64,000 nucleotides of DNA from Coxiella-like endosymbiont (GTDB taxonomy: Bacteria; Pseudomonadota; Gammaproteobacteria; Coxiellales; Coxiellaceae), in the NCBI RefSeq assembly GCF_030643785.1, contig NZ_CP094378.1:1385413-1449412 (forward strand), read 5' to 3'. The notes beneath the pieces were generated by a model that was not told the DNA's origin, made no database searches, and worked only from the letters and a program-made list of their open reading frames with translations. The translations under genes were made by a program, and so were the position numbers. Of this stretch, positions 43,310 through 53,944 are shown piece by piece (the first letter of the stretch is position 1; the number at the start of each line of letters is the position of its first letter).

Positions 43310-44650
43310 AAATGATTTTTTCTTAACTTATGTCACTGTGCGTTTGCATTTGGATGGCACTATCTCTTTTTTGGATGGACGGTACTACCTCTTTAATGAT
43401 TGGTGCCATTTCCTCTGCCTATTATGCTGACCTCGTTATTGGTTCTTTTCGCAATTGGTTCTTTTCGCATTGAAACTTTTATATTCGGGGGGCATATATT
43501 CGTGCGTATGCTACTTTTGCCTCACTGTAGTAGCTATTACTATTATTTCAAGCACTTTATCTTAATCTTTGATGGTGGCTAATATTAGATGGTGGCTAAT
43601 ATTGCGACTTTTAAATGGTTATTGCATAGCGGACTTTTCATCACCATAGAAAGTTGGTTAATAGAAAGTTGGTTATTAGTTAAGAAAGTTGGTTGTTTAG
43701 TTAAAAGTAATCAATGTACCCGTGGTCAAGTCCTTTCTCTCTATATGATTTTTTTACGCTGCACAAGCACTCTCCGGGCCAATTTTATTACACCTGGGTG
43801 ATTTAAAAAGCGTTTTGTTTCTTTCATTATAGCTGCCCTTTCTATCCTCATTATCAGTCGTTCCTTTAGCAATGACACACACTTACCACCACCCTGCGCA
43901 TTTTGAAGAGCTTCTTCTGCTTTAAACTTTTTTCAACTTTATCGAATATCGCCAGTAGATATTTTTGAATGTCTTTGTTCAGGATTGATCCTAGGAGTTA
44001 CCTACGGTTTATTGCCCTGTTATACATCATCCAAGTGCAAAGTATCAATGATTTTAAGGTCTTAATGGGCGCTACTATTTTTGGCGGAATGTTACTCCAA
44101 TATCCCATGGGGAAAATTTCAAATGTCTTAGACCTCCGTAAAGTGATTGTAATAGTAGTCGCCTGAGTGCTTGTTTTGAGCATCTTAATCACAACACCCT
44201 TTATCTCAAACCCTTTATATTATTTATACTTTAAATTTTATTAATTTTTATTATTTTTCTTTGGCGGGTTGACGTTCACTATTTATCCTTTGAGCATTAC
44301 TTATGTCCTAGACTCTTTGCACAGCAAAGATACTGTGGCTAGCCACCCAAGGTCTCTTACTCGCTTACAGTATCTGGTGGTACCCACAACGGGTCCTTTA
44401 TTAGCGCCTGGCTTCATGCATGAAGCAGAGTCACGGAGGCTTATTTATTTATTTTGTTATTATTGGCAGTATTCTCACCCTTCTTGTTCTTTGGCGAAGT
44501 TTCACTTCGCCGGGTATACCCAAAGACAAACAACAAGAATTTATTTCGATACCTCGAACCACTCCCCATGGGTGTTAAACTTACCCCCAGACAAAGCGCA
44601 AACCTAAAGGTTAAAGAGGTGTTCTACTCAACCATCTCTGGTAAAATCAA
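43310..44650 (+). pseudogene. MFS transporter (YcaD-like), decayed
   Basis: Fragments in changing plus frames follow a 12-helix MFS protein: LMIGAISSAYYADLVIGSFR, RAYATFASL, WLLHSGLFITIESWLIE (the TIESWL motif of the YcaD group), NDFKVLMGATIFGGMLLQYP, MGKISNVLDLRKVIVIVVA and GGLTFTIYPLSITYVLDSLH. At least three perfect or near-perfect tandem duplications (43438-43469, 43571-43603, 43646-43675) add to the frame damage. No function is left. Confidence 0.72.
43438..43469. repeat. Perfect 16-bp tandem duplication
   Basis: ATTGGTTCTTTTCGCA occurs twice in a row inside the MFS relic. A 16-17-base duplication of GATGGTGGCTAATATT lies at 43571-43603, and a 15-base one of ATAGAAAGTTGGTTA at 43646-43675. 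Confidence 0.9.
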
Positions 44651-44680
44651 TCGATAATCTATACAATAGAGAGGAAAAAA

Positions 44681-45385
44681 ATGGACGAACTCACTCTATG
44701 GAGTTTTATCAGTAATGCCAGCTTTGTTGTTAAACTCTTAATTTCTCTTTTATTTCTGGCTTCTATTGCTTCATGGGCCATTATTTTTCAACGGCTTCTC
44801 TTATTACGCCAAACTCGCAAAGAAATAAAGAAGTTTGAACATCTTTTTTGGTCTGGGACCAATTTAACTACGCTATATCATCAACTCGCAGAAAAAAAGA
44901 ATAAACTCTCAAGTACGGCTAGCATTTTTTTCGCTGGATTTAATGAATTCTCTCGTTTGCGACAAGAATCCCATCCCAATCCGGAGGCTATTTTAGAAGG
45001 AACGCAACGCGCCATGCGTATTGCCCAAAGACGGGCAGTAGATTTTTTGGAACGTAATTTGAATTTTTTAGCAACAGTCGGTTCAACCAGTCCTTATGTA
45101 GGATTGTTTGGGACGGTGTTAGGGATAATGACCTCGTTTCGAGCTTTAGGCGCTGTCCAACAGGTTACTATTTCTATGGTAGCTCCTGGAATTTCAGAAG
45201 CCTTAATTGCAACCGCCGCAGGGCTTTTCGCTGCTATACCCGCTGTAATTGCTTACAATCGCTTTACCAACGGGTTAGAACAAATAACTCAAGCTTATGA
45301 TAATTTCCAAGAAGAATTTTTAACTCTATTACATCGAAAATCTTATAGTGTAAGGGAAGAAAATGCGCAAGCGACCATTAGCTGA
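44681..45385 (+). CDS. tolQ: Tol-Pal system proton channel subunit TolQ
   Basis: TolQ with TolR forms an inner-membrane motor that drives outer-membrane constriction at division. The 234-residue protein has three membrane segments (first FVVKLLISLLFLASIASWAI) and the channel motif VGSTSPYVGLFGTVLGIM followed by APGISEALIATAAGLFAAIP. Its end overlaps tolR by 23 bases. GAGAGG precedes the ATG. Confidence 0.95.
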   Translation: MDELTLWSFISNASFVVKLLISLLFLASIASWAIIFQRLLLLRQTRKEIKKFEHLFWSGTNLTTLYHQLAEKKNKLSSTASIFFAGFNEFSRLRQESHPNPEAILEGTQRAMRIAQRRAVDFLERNLNFLATVGSTSPYVGLFGTVLGIMTSFRALGAVQQVTISMVAPGISEALIATAAGLFAAIPAVIAYNRFTNGLEQITQAYDNFQEEFLTLLHRKSYSVREENAQATIS

Positions 45386-45785
45386 GATCAATGTGGTTCC
45401 GTACATTGATGTCATGTTAGTTTTATTGGTTATTTTTATGATAACTGCATCGCTTTTAACACAAGGCGTTAATGTCAAGCTTCCGCAAGCCGCTGCGAAA
45501 ACACTTTGTCCACAGCAAGAAGCCCCCATCATTGTCAGTATTGATAGTCACGGAAGTTATTTTCTTAATATTGCAAAAGAACCCTCTCAGCCAATTACAA
45601 CTCAAGATTTAGTTACTCGAGTCGCCGCAGCTTTACAATTGGCTAACCAAAATCATCAAAAACAAGAAATCTATGTGAAAGGTGATAAGGAAGTAGACTA
45701 TGGAAAAGTCGTTCAAATGATGGTGTTATTGCAATATGCTGGCGCCAGCAATATAGGACTCATGACTCAAAATCCACCCTCTTAA
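45363..45785 (+). CDS. tolR: Tol-Pal system subunit TolR
   Basis: The 140-residue protein starts RPLAEINVVPYIDVMLVLLV, the ExbD/TolR helix with its proton-carrying Asp. It continues as a periplasmic domain with ITASLLTQGVNVKLPQA and KGDKEVDYGKVVQMMVLLQY. The frame is intact. A perfect 13-bp tandem duplication (45782-45807) begins at the stop codon. No tolA follows; the next sequence is a hairpin and a decayed gene. Confidence 0.93.
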   Translation: MRKRPLAEINVVPYIDVMLVLLVIFMITASLLTQGVNVKLPQAAAKTLCPQQEAPIIVSIDSHGSYFLNIAKEPSQPITTQDLVTRVAAALQLANQNHQKQEIYVKGDKEVDYGKVVQMMVLLQYAGASNIGLMTQNPPS

Positions 45786-45807
45786 AATAAACTTTTAAAA
45801 TAAACTT
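45782..45807. repeat. Perfect 13-bp tandem duplication at the tolR stop
   Basis: TTAAAATAAACTT occurs twice back to back, starting within the last tolR codons. Confidence 0.88.
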
Positions 45808-45864
45808 TTTATTTTTAAGGTTTCTTTAAGATCTAGGCGTTACCATACCCCCATGCCCTATCTA

Positions 45865-45951
45865 ATTAATTCTGTCACCATTAAAATATACGTCGGGTGA
45901 CGTATCAACAAATAATTCCGATAAGTTTTTTAACGGTGGCAGAATTAATTG
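45865..45951. other. Large nested inverted repeat downstream of tolR
   Basis: The left arm AATTAATTCTGTCACCATTA... (45865-45887) pairs with the right arm at 45929-45951 over 23 positions with one mismatch and one G-T pair. Inside the 41-base spacer, ATACGTC-GGGT-GACGTAT (45889-45906) is a perfect 7-bp hairpin. It could be a terminator-like structure, a small RNA, or the footprint of a miniature element. No target-site duplication was identified. Confidence 0.7.
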
Positions 45952-45996
45952 GACCTAGTACTCACAAACCAATAATAATAACCTTCGAGAAAGATC

Positions 45997-48385
45997 ATGC
46001 GTACTACCGAAAATCCTAATATTAATACCACCCACCACAGCCCAAAAAACTTAGAAAAGATTGATACTCAAACACTAGAGAAATCTTCTGAGCAAGCCTC
46101 AATGAAAACTGCAACTTCTGAACTGATTGTATTTGATGAACCTGATACCCACAAAGAAGAGCCTTCCACTTCTATACATATCTCTAGATACGCTGACAGA
46201 TAGAAATGGAACTGTTGCAATAGCAATGCCTTTAGAAAAAAATAGTTCAGAACTTTAATGCAGAGCCTTCTGTCTCGATAAAAAATGCAGAGCCCGAAAT
46301 TCAAACAGAAACGGGAAGACCGAGAGTCTCGGATAGTAGTGGAACCTACTATTAAAAGAACCGCTTCAGAAAATGAACATCCGGAAGAATTTTCTTTCGA
46401 TCTTGATAACTTCGATCAATCGATAATCGCACAGATTCGTCACCAACAGAATACTTCTCTATTTATCAAAATAATGAGCTCCACTCTCCCAGTGCGATTA
46501 TCGCCTACCAAATATCGGGCTTACTCTGAAAGACGATAAATTACCTACAAGTTGGCCTCGGCTATGTCTTCTTCACCACCACCTCAGGGAGATTGACCTT
46601 CTTTCAAGCACTGGAAGTAATCAAAACAACCTTTGATTATTCCGGTCTCATCGAAAATTCTCATCGAAAATATTCTGTATGTTTGAGGGAAAAAATCCCG
46701 TCCGAGAAACAGACAGGCATTGTTAGAGCCCTTGAAAGAAGTGGAATCACAAATGCCAAGGGAATCGCAAAATGCGACTGCGTTACAAAAAAAGATGTTT
46801 TCTATTTTCTCTTTAAAGAAGTAAGTACGTTCAACATACTTTATTATATTTCTGAACAACTTCCAACTTTAGCAGAAGACGTTTTCTGGTTGCAGCCTGT
46901 TCCCAGAGAAATTTTTTTGGGATCTAAATATGATTTTACTGCATTCTTCTATTGCGGAACTTCTTAATAAATTATCCTCTGCTGTTCCTGCCATGACCAA
47001 TGGAGGAATTGTAGGAGAGGAAATAAACAAATTTCTTAAATTTTTCATGCCATTTTTAAAGAATAATTCTCGCACCCATACCCATTACAGGGGGGATTTC
47101 CCATGACCTGACACTCCTCGAGCAACTGTTTGCACCACAGGGATTTCTTAAATTATTTGATGGCGCGATCCTTCATCGGCTAATCCAACATCCTTTTATT
47201 GGAATTGTATGCTTTGGAATAGCCAAGATAAGTTTCATAATTTGTTATATCTCTGCTAATGAAGATTCCTATGAGCAGATTTATGCAAATAATTCGATAG
47301 CGCTCTGTGCCAAAACACCTGGGTTCCGTTTTTGGGGATATTATTTTTTTGGTTTTATCATGTCCGATATTGTTGAAAAATTTCTGTCCGCACTTTCTAT
47401 AAGCGGGTTGGTATTCTTTGTCGATATGAATGGACTAAATTAGTAATCGCTTTTTCAGATATAGTATCTGCTGCTTTAAGCATTGGAAGTTAGACTTGAA
47501 GTTAATCAGGAAGCAAAAATACGAGCTTTAGAAGGAATTTATCTAGTCCAGCATTAGTAGGCGTTATTTTTGATGGTTTCCTACCCCATTCAATATGGTG
47601 TGTGTGGATTGGGATAATCGACGTACCTATACTTCGCAGAGTCGTGACATTCGGTATCAACGTGCTGCTATAGCTATTTTTTATAGCACATTAGCAGAAA
47701 AACTCGAAAAATTATCAGATCAAGATTTTTCAATTTCTTAAAAGCCGCTTACTTTAAGCGTTCTGATTTATTCGATCCCCTCATGAAAGATATATACAAA
47801 CAATTTTCTTGGACGAAAAATTTATCTTTCCTCGAAATTTTAGAAACCCTTAGAAAAAAAATATTTCGGACGCTATGTGCGTGTCATTAATGCCTCTGGG
47901 CGTTTTGGATTGCAACGTAAAGGAATTAAAAACAACCGTAAGTTTGTTTTTACTGCTAATTGCTGCTTTAAAATTTTTCCGTCAAAATAATGAGATTCTT
48001 AGCTACTTATTTAAATTTGCGCCAACGGTTTCAGCCCCCTTCAGGGTAGGCGCGCGCCTTAAACTTTTTTAAAAAACCATAACAAGGTCGTACAGAAAGA
48101 ACACCTTTACTTTCTGATAATCACAGGCTTCGCAAGAAAATACTCTCGTCGAAGAAATGCCGTCAAATACTTGGAAGACAGCTCATTCCATTTTCAAATT
48201 ATGTATTTTATCTACCTTACCAATGGTAGCAGGAGAAATTACCAGAAATATCTTTATTTTTGGACTGACATCAATTTTCGCCCAAAATCCAAGTGAGGCT
48301 AATATGAGAAAAAAGTGAAATGCTTGGAGATGCAGCAGAGGCTTTTACGAGCGCCTATGTAGTTAATCGAATAGGTATGTATATG
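45997..48385 (+). pseudogene. Large unrecognised gene, decayed, with membrane segments
   Basis: About 2.4 kb of plus-strand fragments: MRTTENPNINTTHHSPKNLE (acidic, Ser/Thr-rich start), HPEEFSFDLDNFDQSIIAQI, KIPSEKQTGIVRALERSGIT, PAMTNGGIVGEEINKFLKFF, PFIGIVCFGIAKISFIICYI, LKTTVSLFLLLIAALKFF-like pieces and similar. The disordered start followed by mixed soluble and membrane parts would fit a lineage-specific, possibly host-directed protein, but I recognise no domain. A perfect 13-bp tandem duplication is at 46646-46671. More than one gene may be present. Confidence 0.4.
46646..46671. repeat. Perfect 13-bp tandem duplication
   Basis: TCTCATCGAAAAT occurs twice in a row inside the large decayed gene. 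Confidence 0.9.
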
Positions 48386-48387
48386 CG

Positions 48388-49320
48388 CTAAAACCCAGCC
48401 GTCGCATAACTGACAGAAGTCGGAACACCAATGTGTTCTTTTACAATTTCATTCACCTTCTGCCAATCGATTTGATAAGTTGCCTTATCTGTTTTTGAAA
48501 GACTATTAACGAGTCCTGTGACTATTTCTGAAGTATTTGCCAATAGTTTCTCGCGTTGTTCTTCCAAAGGTAGGTGGGCCTCGATATACAGCTTCCCTTC
48601 ATTCCAACCAGCTACATAAGGTTGATTAATAATCAAAACGGGAGTATTTACATTCACCATATTAAACAGAGCTTTAATATCATCGGGATACAAATGGATA
48701 CAGCCTGCACTACTTCTTCGGCCCACGCTTCCCAGATCGTTTGTACCATGGATTAAATAAGTAGGTTCGGATAAGCGCAAGGCATAATAACCTAGCGGAT
48801 TGTCGGAACCGGAAGGGACCACTTTTGGTACTGGATCGCCTTGTTCTTGACGATAACGAAAAATACTGTCAGGAACAACCCAAACAGGGTTTTTAATTTT
48901 TTGAATTATCTGCAACTTTCCTAACGGAGTAGACCAATTAAATTTTCCAATCCCTACAGGAAAAGTATAAAAATAATTCTTTCTTTTCGGAAAATAAAAG
49001 AGACGCATAGCGGCTAAATTGATGACGATGCCGTTTCGTGGAATGTGAGGCAATAAATATTGAGTTGGAATAATTAAAACCGTTCCCGGTATCGGATGAT
49101 CTGGATCAACTTCGGGATTTGTTTCCACAAGTTCGTAATAACCGACATCATAATGTTGGGCAATCGACGAAAATGTATCTCCGTTTTGGACAGTGGCAAA
49201 TTGAATTTGCCCAAATAAATCGTTTTTCTTTGACGGTAAAAGAAAAGGAATTGTAAAGGTGGGAAAAACTACAGAAAACAAAAAAAACAAACAAAATAAA
49301 CGAAAAATTTTTATGATCAT
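48388..49320 (-). CDS. L,D-transpeptidase (YkuD/ErfK) with LysM domain
   Basis: L,D-transpeptidases make 3-3 cross-links in peptidoglycan or attach lipoproteins to it. The 310-residue protein has an N-terminal hydrophobic signal (FCLFFLFSVVFPTFTIPFLL), a LysM domain (VQNGDTFSSIAQHYDVGYYE), then the YkuD domain with YLIHGTNDLGSVGRRSSAGC and IHLYPDD. The catalytic Cys and upstream His are in the expected spacing. The frame is intact, one of the few envelope-remodelling genes kept here while envC and zapE are dead. Confidence 0.92.
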   Translation of the reverse strand: MIIKIFRLFCLFFLFSVVFPTFTIPFLLPSKKNDLFGQIQFATVQNGDTFSSIAQHYDVGYYELVETNPEVDPDHPIPGTVLIIPTQYLLPHIPRNGIVINLAAMRLFYFPKRKNYFYTFPVGIGKFNWSTPLGKLQIIQKIKNPVWVVPDSIFRYRQEQGDPVPKVVPSGSDNPLGYYALRLSEPTYLIHGTNDLGSVGRRSSAGCIHLYPDDIKALFNMVNVNTPVLIINQPYVAGWNEGKLYIEAHLPLEEQREKLLANTSEIVTGLVNSLSKTDKATYQIDWQKVNEIVKEHIGVPTSVSYATAGF

Positions 49321-49342
49321 CTGCGTTTTTTAGTTTAACATC

Positions 49343-49570
49343 TTAAAGGACGCGGTATTTCTCCGGAAGATCACAACCCACTATATTACTAACCACTGCT
49401 CCAAGCAAGATGATCGTCCAAGATACATATAACCATACTAAGAAAATAGGTATTACTGATAAGGCCCCCCTTATAATACTCGATTTACAACAACAAGGGA
49501 GCTTTAACAAAAAATTGGGAGGCGGATGCTATCTGGCAATACAATCACCTACCCTCTAGCCCCTAGCGAA
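49343..49570 (-). pseudogene. YihY (BrkB) family inner-membrane protein, 3' remnant
   Basis: The minus strand reads GALSVIPIFLVWLYVSWTII, then LLGAVVSNIVG, the highly conserved last part of YihY/UPF0761 proteins, with a stop at 49343. Upstream, KAPLLL...IEYYKG is in other frames and the N-terminal two thirds are gone. The wrbA gene next to it is a frequent yihY neighbour. Confidence 0.65.
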
Positions 49571-49596
49571 GTTTTATTTTTAGGCTTACTATTTAA

Positions 49597-50215
<619 letters not shown>

Positions 50216-50219
<4 letters not shown>

Positions 50220-51265
50220 CTTCCTTAAAATACTATCAAACACTAAATAGAAGCTGTCCGCATCGAAAAAGATCCTCAACAAAAAGAGGTTGTCGATCAA
50301 TTGCAACATTCTAAAATCCTTAAACAAGAAAGCTCAATTCGGAGTTTTTTCTTCGCTTCAAAACCCATCAAAGAACTCTACTTATGGGGAGATGTGTGGG
50401 AGTTGGTAAAACTTATCTAATTGACCTCTTTACCATTTTCTGTCTATCAATAAAATGAGGATCCATTTTCATCAGTTCATGAATGGGATTCACAATGATT
50501 TAATCCACTTACAAGATCACAAAAATCGATTGGATCTCATTGCTCGAAAACTGGCATAGGAAGCAAAAGTACTATGTTTCGATGAGTTTTCGTGGATAAC
50601 ATTTCCGACGTCATGCTTTTGAGTGAGTGGTTTATTAACAGCCTTGTTTGTTCGGAAAATTTATTTCATCGCAAGCTCAAATATTCCTCCGGATAATCTT
50701 TACAAAGAAGGATTACAACGTGAGCAATTTCTTCTGCCAATTAGCCTGATTAAAGAACATACCGAAATTTTTCATTTAAGCTCTTCGTAAGATTATTGAT
50801 TGAAATTTACAGTACCGGCTGGAGTTTATTTCGCTCCTCTGAATGAAAAGCGGAACTAAATATGGAAAAAGTCTTTCAATATTTCGTTTCGCAAAAAAAT
50901 AACAAAGAATTTAATACGCCTATCGAATTATTCAACTGGCTTATTCCCATTCGGAAACAAGTAGGAAAAACGGCATGGTTTAATTTCCTGAATTTATGTG
51001 GAACACTGCGATCCACAAAAGATTTTTTAGCTCTTTCAAAAAATATAAAATAATTCTAGTCAGTAACGTCATCCCAATCATACGCTCGGATCAAAAAAAT
51101 TTAATAACATCATTATTAAATTAGTGGACGTTTTTTATGATGTAAAAACTCGTCTGCTTATTTCAGCACAAGGAGATATTAAATCCCCTTATCCGGAGGG
51201 GCCGCCGCTTCGATTTGAATTCGCTCGGACTCAGTCCCGGCTAATAGAAATGCAATCTAGGGATT
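50216..51265 (+). pseudogene. zapE: Cell division ATPase ZapE (AFG1-like), decayed
   Basis: ZapE is an ATPase that destabilises FtsZ polymers during constriction. Ordered fragments: MTSLKYYQTLN; SFFFASKPIKELYLWGD, where a shift of two bases destroys the Walker A loop (GVGKTYLIDLF readable in another frame); VLCFDEFFVxD-like text near 50575; TxNIPPDNLYKEGLQREQF-like text near 50690; MEKVFQYFVSQKNNKEFN; GKTAWFNFLNLCGTLRSTKD; and LVDVFYDVKTRLLISAQGDI near 51140. Many shifts and stops. Its ATG overlaps the wrbA stop. Confidence 0.78.
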
Positions 51266-51267
51266 AC

Positions 51268-52449
51268 TTATGGAGGATCACGATAAGAAGAAGTAAAGTA
51301 TAAAATTAGATAACCCGATATTCCTGCGATGAAGGAACCAGTAATAACACCTAATCGCACCATTGCAGGATAATGCTGTCCAACGGAGCCAAATGCGAGG
51401 GTTCCAATAAATAAACTCATAGTAAAACCTACACCTGCTACCAAACTTATGCCATAAAGGGAACGCCAATTCCCACCATGTGGCATGTGAGCCCAACCTG
51501 CTTTGATACCCAGCCAAGAGGCCGACCAAATTCCAATTTGTTTCCCTAAAAATAAGCCTAGAGCAATTCCCCATGTGACTGGGCTGAATAAATTGTCTAA
51601 ACCCATCCCCGCAAAAGAAACACCTGCATTCAAAAAAGCAAATACCGGCAGCACTCCGAAAGCTACCAAGGAGTGTAATTTATGTTCCAAATTGCGCAAT
51701 GGCGAAATTCGTGGATTTTCCCGATCGCGGATTGGAATCGCAAAAGCTAAGACAATACCAGCTAAGGTAGCGTGAACACCAGATTTTAAAACGCAAAACC
51801 ACAAAGCAACTCCAATCAGAATATAAGCCGTGATCGTTGTCACACGTAATCGATTTAATAGAAACAATAATCCTAAAAGCAGACTCGTGCTTAGCAAGAG
51901 AATTAAGGAAATATGATGCGTATAAAAAATTGCAATAATAAGAATTGCGCCAATGTCATCAAAAATAGCCAAAGCTGTTAAAAATATCTTGAGGCCGATA
52001 GGTAATCGGTTTCCTAATAACGACAAAATTCCTAATGAAAACGCAATATCAGTGGCGGCAGGAATTGCCCACCCCCGTAGAGAGATAGGATCGCTCCAAT
52101 TAAAAGCAATATAGATTAAAGCTGGGACCACCATCCCCCCTAGTCCTGCTATTGCGGGTAGCGAAGCTTTAGTAAGACTGTTAAGCTCTCCTTCAAACAT
52201 TTCTCGTTTAATTTCCAAACCCACTAATAAAAAGAAAAGCGTCATTAATCCATCATTAATCCATAATAATAAGGGTTTGGTTAATTGCAACGGGCCTAAT
52301 TGAATACTCAGAGGGACATTAAACAAGGCCTCGTAATAAGTACGACATGGTGTATTCTCAAGAATCAGCGCAAAGACAGCCGCGATAAAAAGAACAATAC
52401 CACCACTGGATTCTAACTTAAGAAATTCGCGCAGTGTTCGGACTTGCAA
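51268..52449 (-). CDS. nhaA: Na+/H+ antiporter NhaA
   Basis: NhaA exchanges internal sodium for protons, maintaining pH and salt balance. The 393-residue protein has about 12 membrane segments. Visible conserved blocks are FLLVGLEIKREMFEGEL, GWAIPAATDIAFSLGILSLL with ALAIFDDIGAILIIA (the paired Asp residues of the ion site), FGVLPVFAFLNAGVSF and LVAGVGFTMSLFIGTLAF. The frame is intact. Confidence 0.95.
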   Translation of the reverse strand: MQVRTLREFLKLESSGGIVLFIAAVFALILENTPCRTYYEALFNVPLSIQLGPLQLTKPLLLWINDGLMTLFFLLVGLEIKREMFEGELNSLTKASLPAIAGLGGMVVPALIYIAFNWSDPISLRGWAIPAATDIAFSLGILSLLGNRLPIGLKIFLTALAIFDDIGAILIIAIFYTHHISLILLLSTSLLLGLLFLLNRLRVTTITAYILIGVALWFCVLKSGVHATLAGIVLAFAIPIRDRENPRISPLRNLEHKLHSLVAFGVLPVFAFLNAGVSFAGMGLDNLFSPVTWGIALGLFLGKQIGIWSASWLGIKAGWAHMPHGGNWRSLYGISLVAGVGFTMSLFIGTLAFGSVGQHYPAMVRLGVITGSFIAGISGYLILYFTSSYRDPP

Positions 52450-52599
52450 TTACTTTCACCGATAACAAAACCCCGCAACTCAACAGGAATATAATATAAG
52501 TTACGGGGCTAAGGTTAATGAGGTGATTGGAGGATTTTAATTCAAATTTAATCGCGGTGAACTTCACCAGTTTCTTACCGTCAATACCATCCATTTGCG

Positions 52600-52921
52600 A
52601 CATACATCTGCCACTGCAAGCATTTGCAAGCATTATAAATAGCAGGCAGAAAATCACACCACTGATAAATCCGTCCATAAATCTCCAAATCACCTCTACA
52701 ATCGTTCTCCAAAAGGTAGGTGCATAACCTAAATAAACCGATCCAATTAGGGAAACCATCGATCAACCCCCAACTGAGGTCCACCAACTGACCTATCCGA
52801 AAATGAGTAATATCAACGCCCAAACAATCTTAACTACAAAACCAAATGCGGATAGACCCAACTTGGCGCATTGATGATGTGTCAATAATACAGTCTCCTT
52901 TGCTTGATTGTCCGGTATCAT
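52600..52921 (-). pseudogene. Small holin-like membrane protein, decayed
   Basis: From ATG 52921 the text reads IPDNQAKETVLLTHHQCAKL, GLSAFGFVVKIVWALILLIFG and a stop. In another frame it continues MVSLIGSVYLGYAPTFWRTI, VEVIWRFMDGFISGVIFCLL and FIMLANACSGRC. This matches a short family often labelled bacteriophage holin in Legionellales genomes, but there is no phage context. A 10-bp tandem duplication (52615-52634) lies at its end. Confidence 0.55.
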
Positions 52922-53124
52922 TTTGCCAAAACAAGATTAGTATAATCCCATTTATTATAGAGTGCTAAGGATGGGCGGGCGGGGGTCCCCAAGCCGTCCC
53001 TATTGGAACGAGCAATGCACAGAATGCACCTGGAAATTCTAAATTTCTGGAAAACTTGCTTAGATGATTGCATTCTATTCTCAAACCCAGTACCATTTTG
53101 CGAACTCTGGAGGTGAATTAACGT

Positions 53125-53349
53125 ATGCCAATGATAGAAGTGGCTGATAGTAATGCTTTTGATGTCGCTATGCGGCGCTTTAAACGAGCCTGTGAAAAAG
53201 CGGGTATCCTTACCAAATTACGTCAAATAGAATATTACGAAAAGCCTACAAGCAAACGTAAGCGAAAACGAGCTGCTGCTGTGAAGCGCTACGCGAAGAA
53301 AATTCAGAAAGAAAGGGAAGCACTAGAACGCGAGCGGACCCGCTATTAA
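53125..53349 (+). CDS. rpsU: 30S ribosomal protein S21
   Basis: S21 takes part in base-pairing of mRNA with the 30S subunit. The 74-residue protein starts [20 protein letters not shown] and ends in a basic tail ([18 protein letters not shown]). A very strong GGAGGTGA ribosome-binding site lies upstream. It opens the classic rpsU-yqeY-dnaG-rpoD macromolecular-synthesis operon. A TATAAT at 52940-52945 could be the -10 of its promoter, though no matching -35 was found. Confidence 0.95.
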   Translation: MPMIEVADSNAFDVAMRRFKRACEKAGILTKLRQIEYYEKPTSKRKRKRAAAVKRYAKKIQKEREALERERTRY

Positions 53350-53372
53350 CTTATCATTAAGCAAAGAGGCCC

Positions 53373-53863
53373 ATGAATAATAACCTCAAATCCCGCATTA
53401 AGAAAATATGAAAACTGCTATGCGGGCACAAGAGAAGGACCGTCTAAGTACTATTCGTTTGTTAATTGCAGCAATTAAGCAACGTGAAATCGATAACCCC
53501 AAAGGACGAGATGGTAATGGGTTGGAAGAGAGCGACGCAATTAAAGTAATCAAAAAAATAATCAAACAACGTCGTGAGTTCATTAGGCAATATGAAAGCA
53601 GTAATCGGCCCGATCTCGCTGAGAAAGAACAACACGAAATTGAAATACTAGAAAGTTACCTTCCTGACATTATAAGCGAAACGGAAATTGATACGCTGAT
53701 TCAGAAAGCTATTGAAGAGACCCAGGAGAGCTCAATAAAAGATATGGGGAAAAGGGTATAATGGTATTACTGAAAGAAATGTCTAGGAGACCACCGCATC
53801 GACGATATGGGTGCGGGTTAGCGCATTAGCGCAAAAGTGAAAAGCTTCTTGAGTCAAGTCTAA
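53373..53863 (+). pseudogene. GatB/YqeY domain protein, frameshifted at both ends
   Basis: YqeY resembles the tRNA-binding tail of GatB; its role is unclear. The start MNNNLKSRIKK at 53373 joins the main frame (MKTAMRAQEKDRLSTIRLLI, then SYLPDIISETEIDTLI) if one A is added at 53403-53406. The main frame ends at 53761 after IKDMGKRV, and the last 30 codons are scrambled, with SAKVKSFLSQ recognisable up to 53863. Position between rpsU and dnaG is conserved. Confidence 0.8.
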
Positions 53864-53944
53864 ATATTGATTTAAAGATTATCTCCTCCACTCCATTAGT
53901 AAGAAACGGCTGCGACAAATCCGAGCTGCGTATAAAATAGAATT

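Noticed and set aside
52600..52921. Holin-like protein as a sign of a prophage
   Set aside because: No phage structural, integrase or lysis genes nearby; the family is a common small membrane protein in Legionellales.
52965..53010. GC-rich patch GGGCGGGCGGGGGTCCCC upstream of rpsU as an operator or terminator
   Set aside because: No clear symmetric stem with a T run and no known binding motif; left unassigned.
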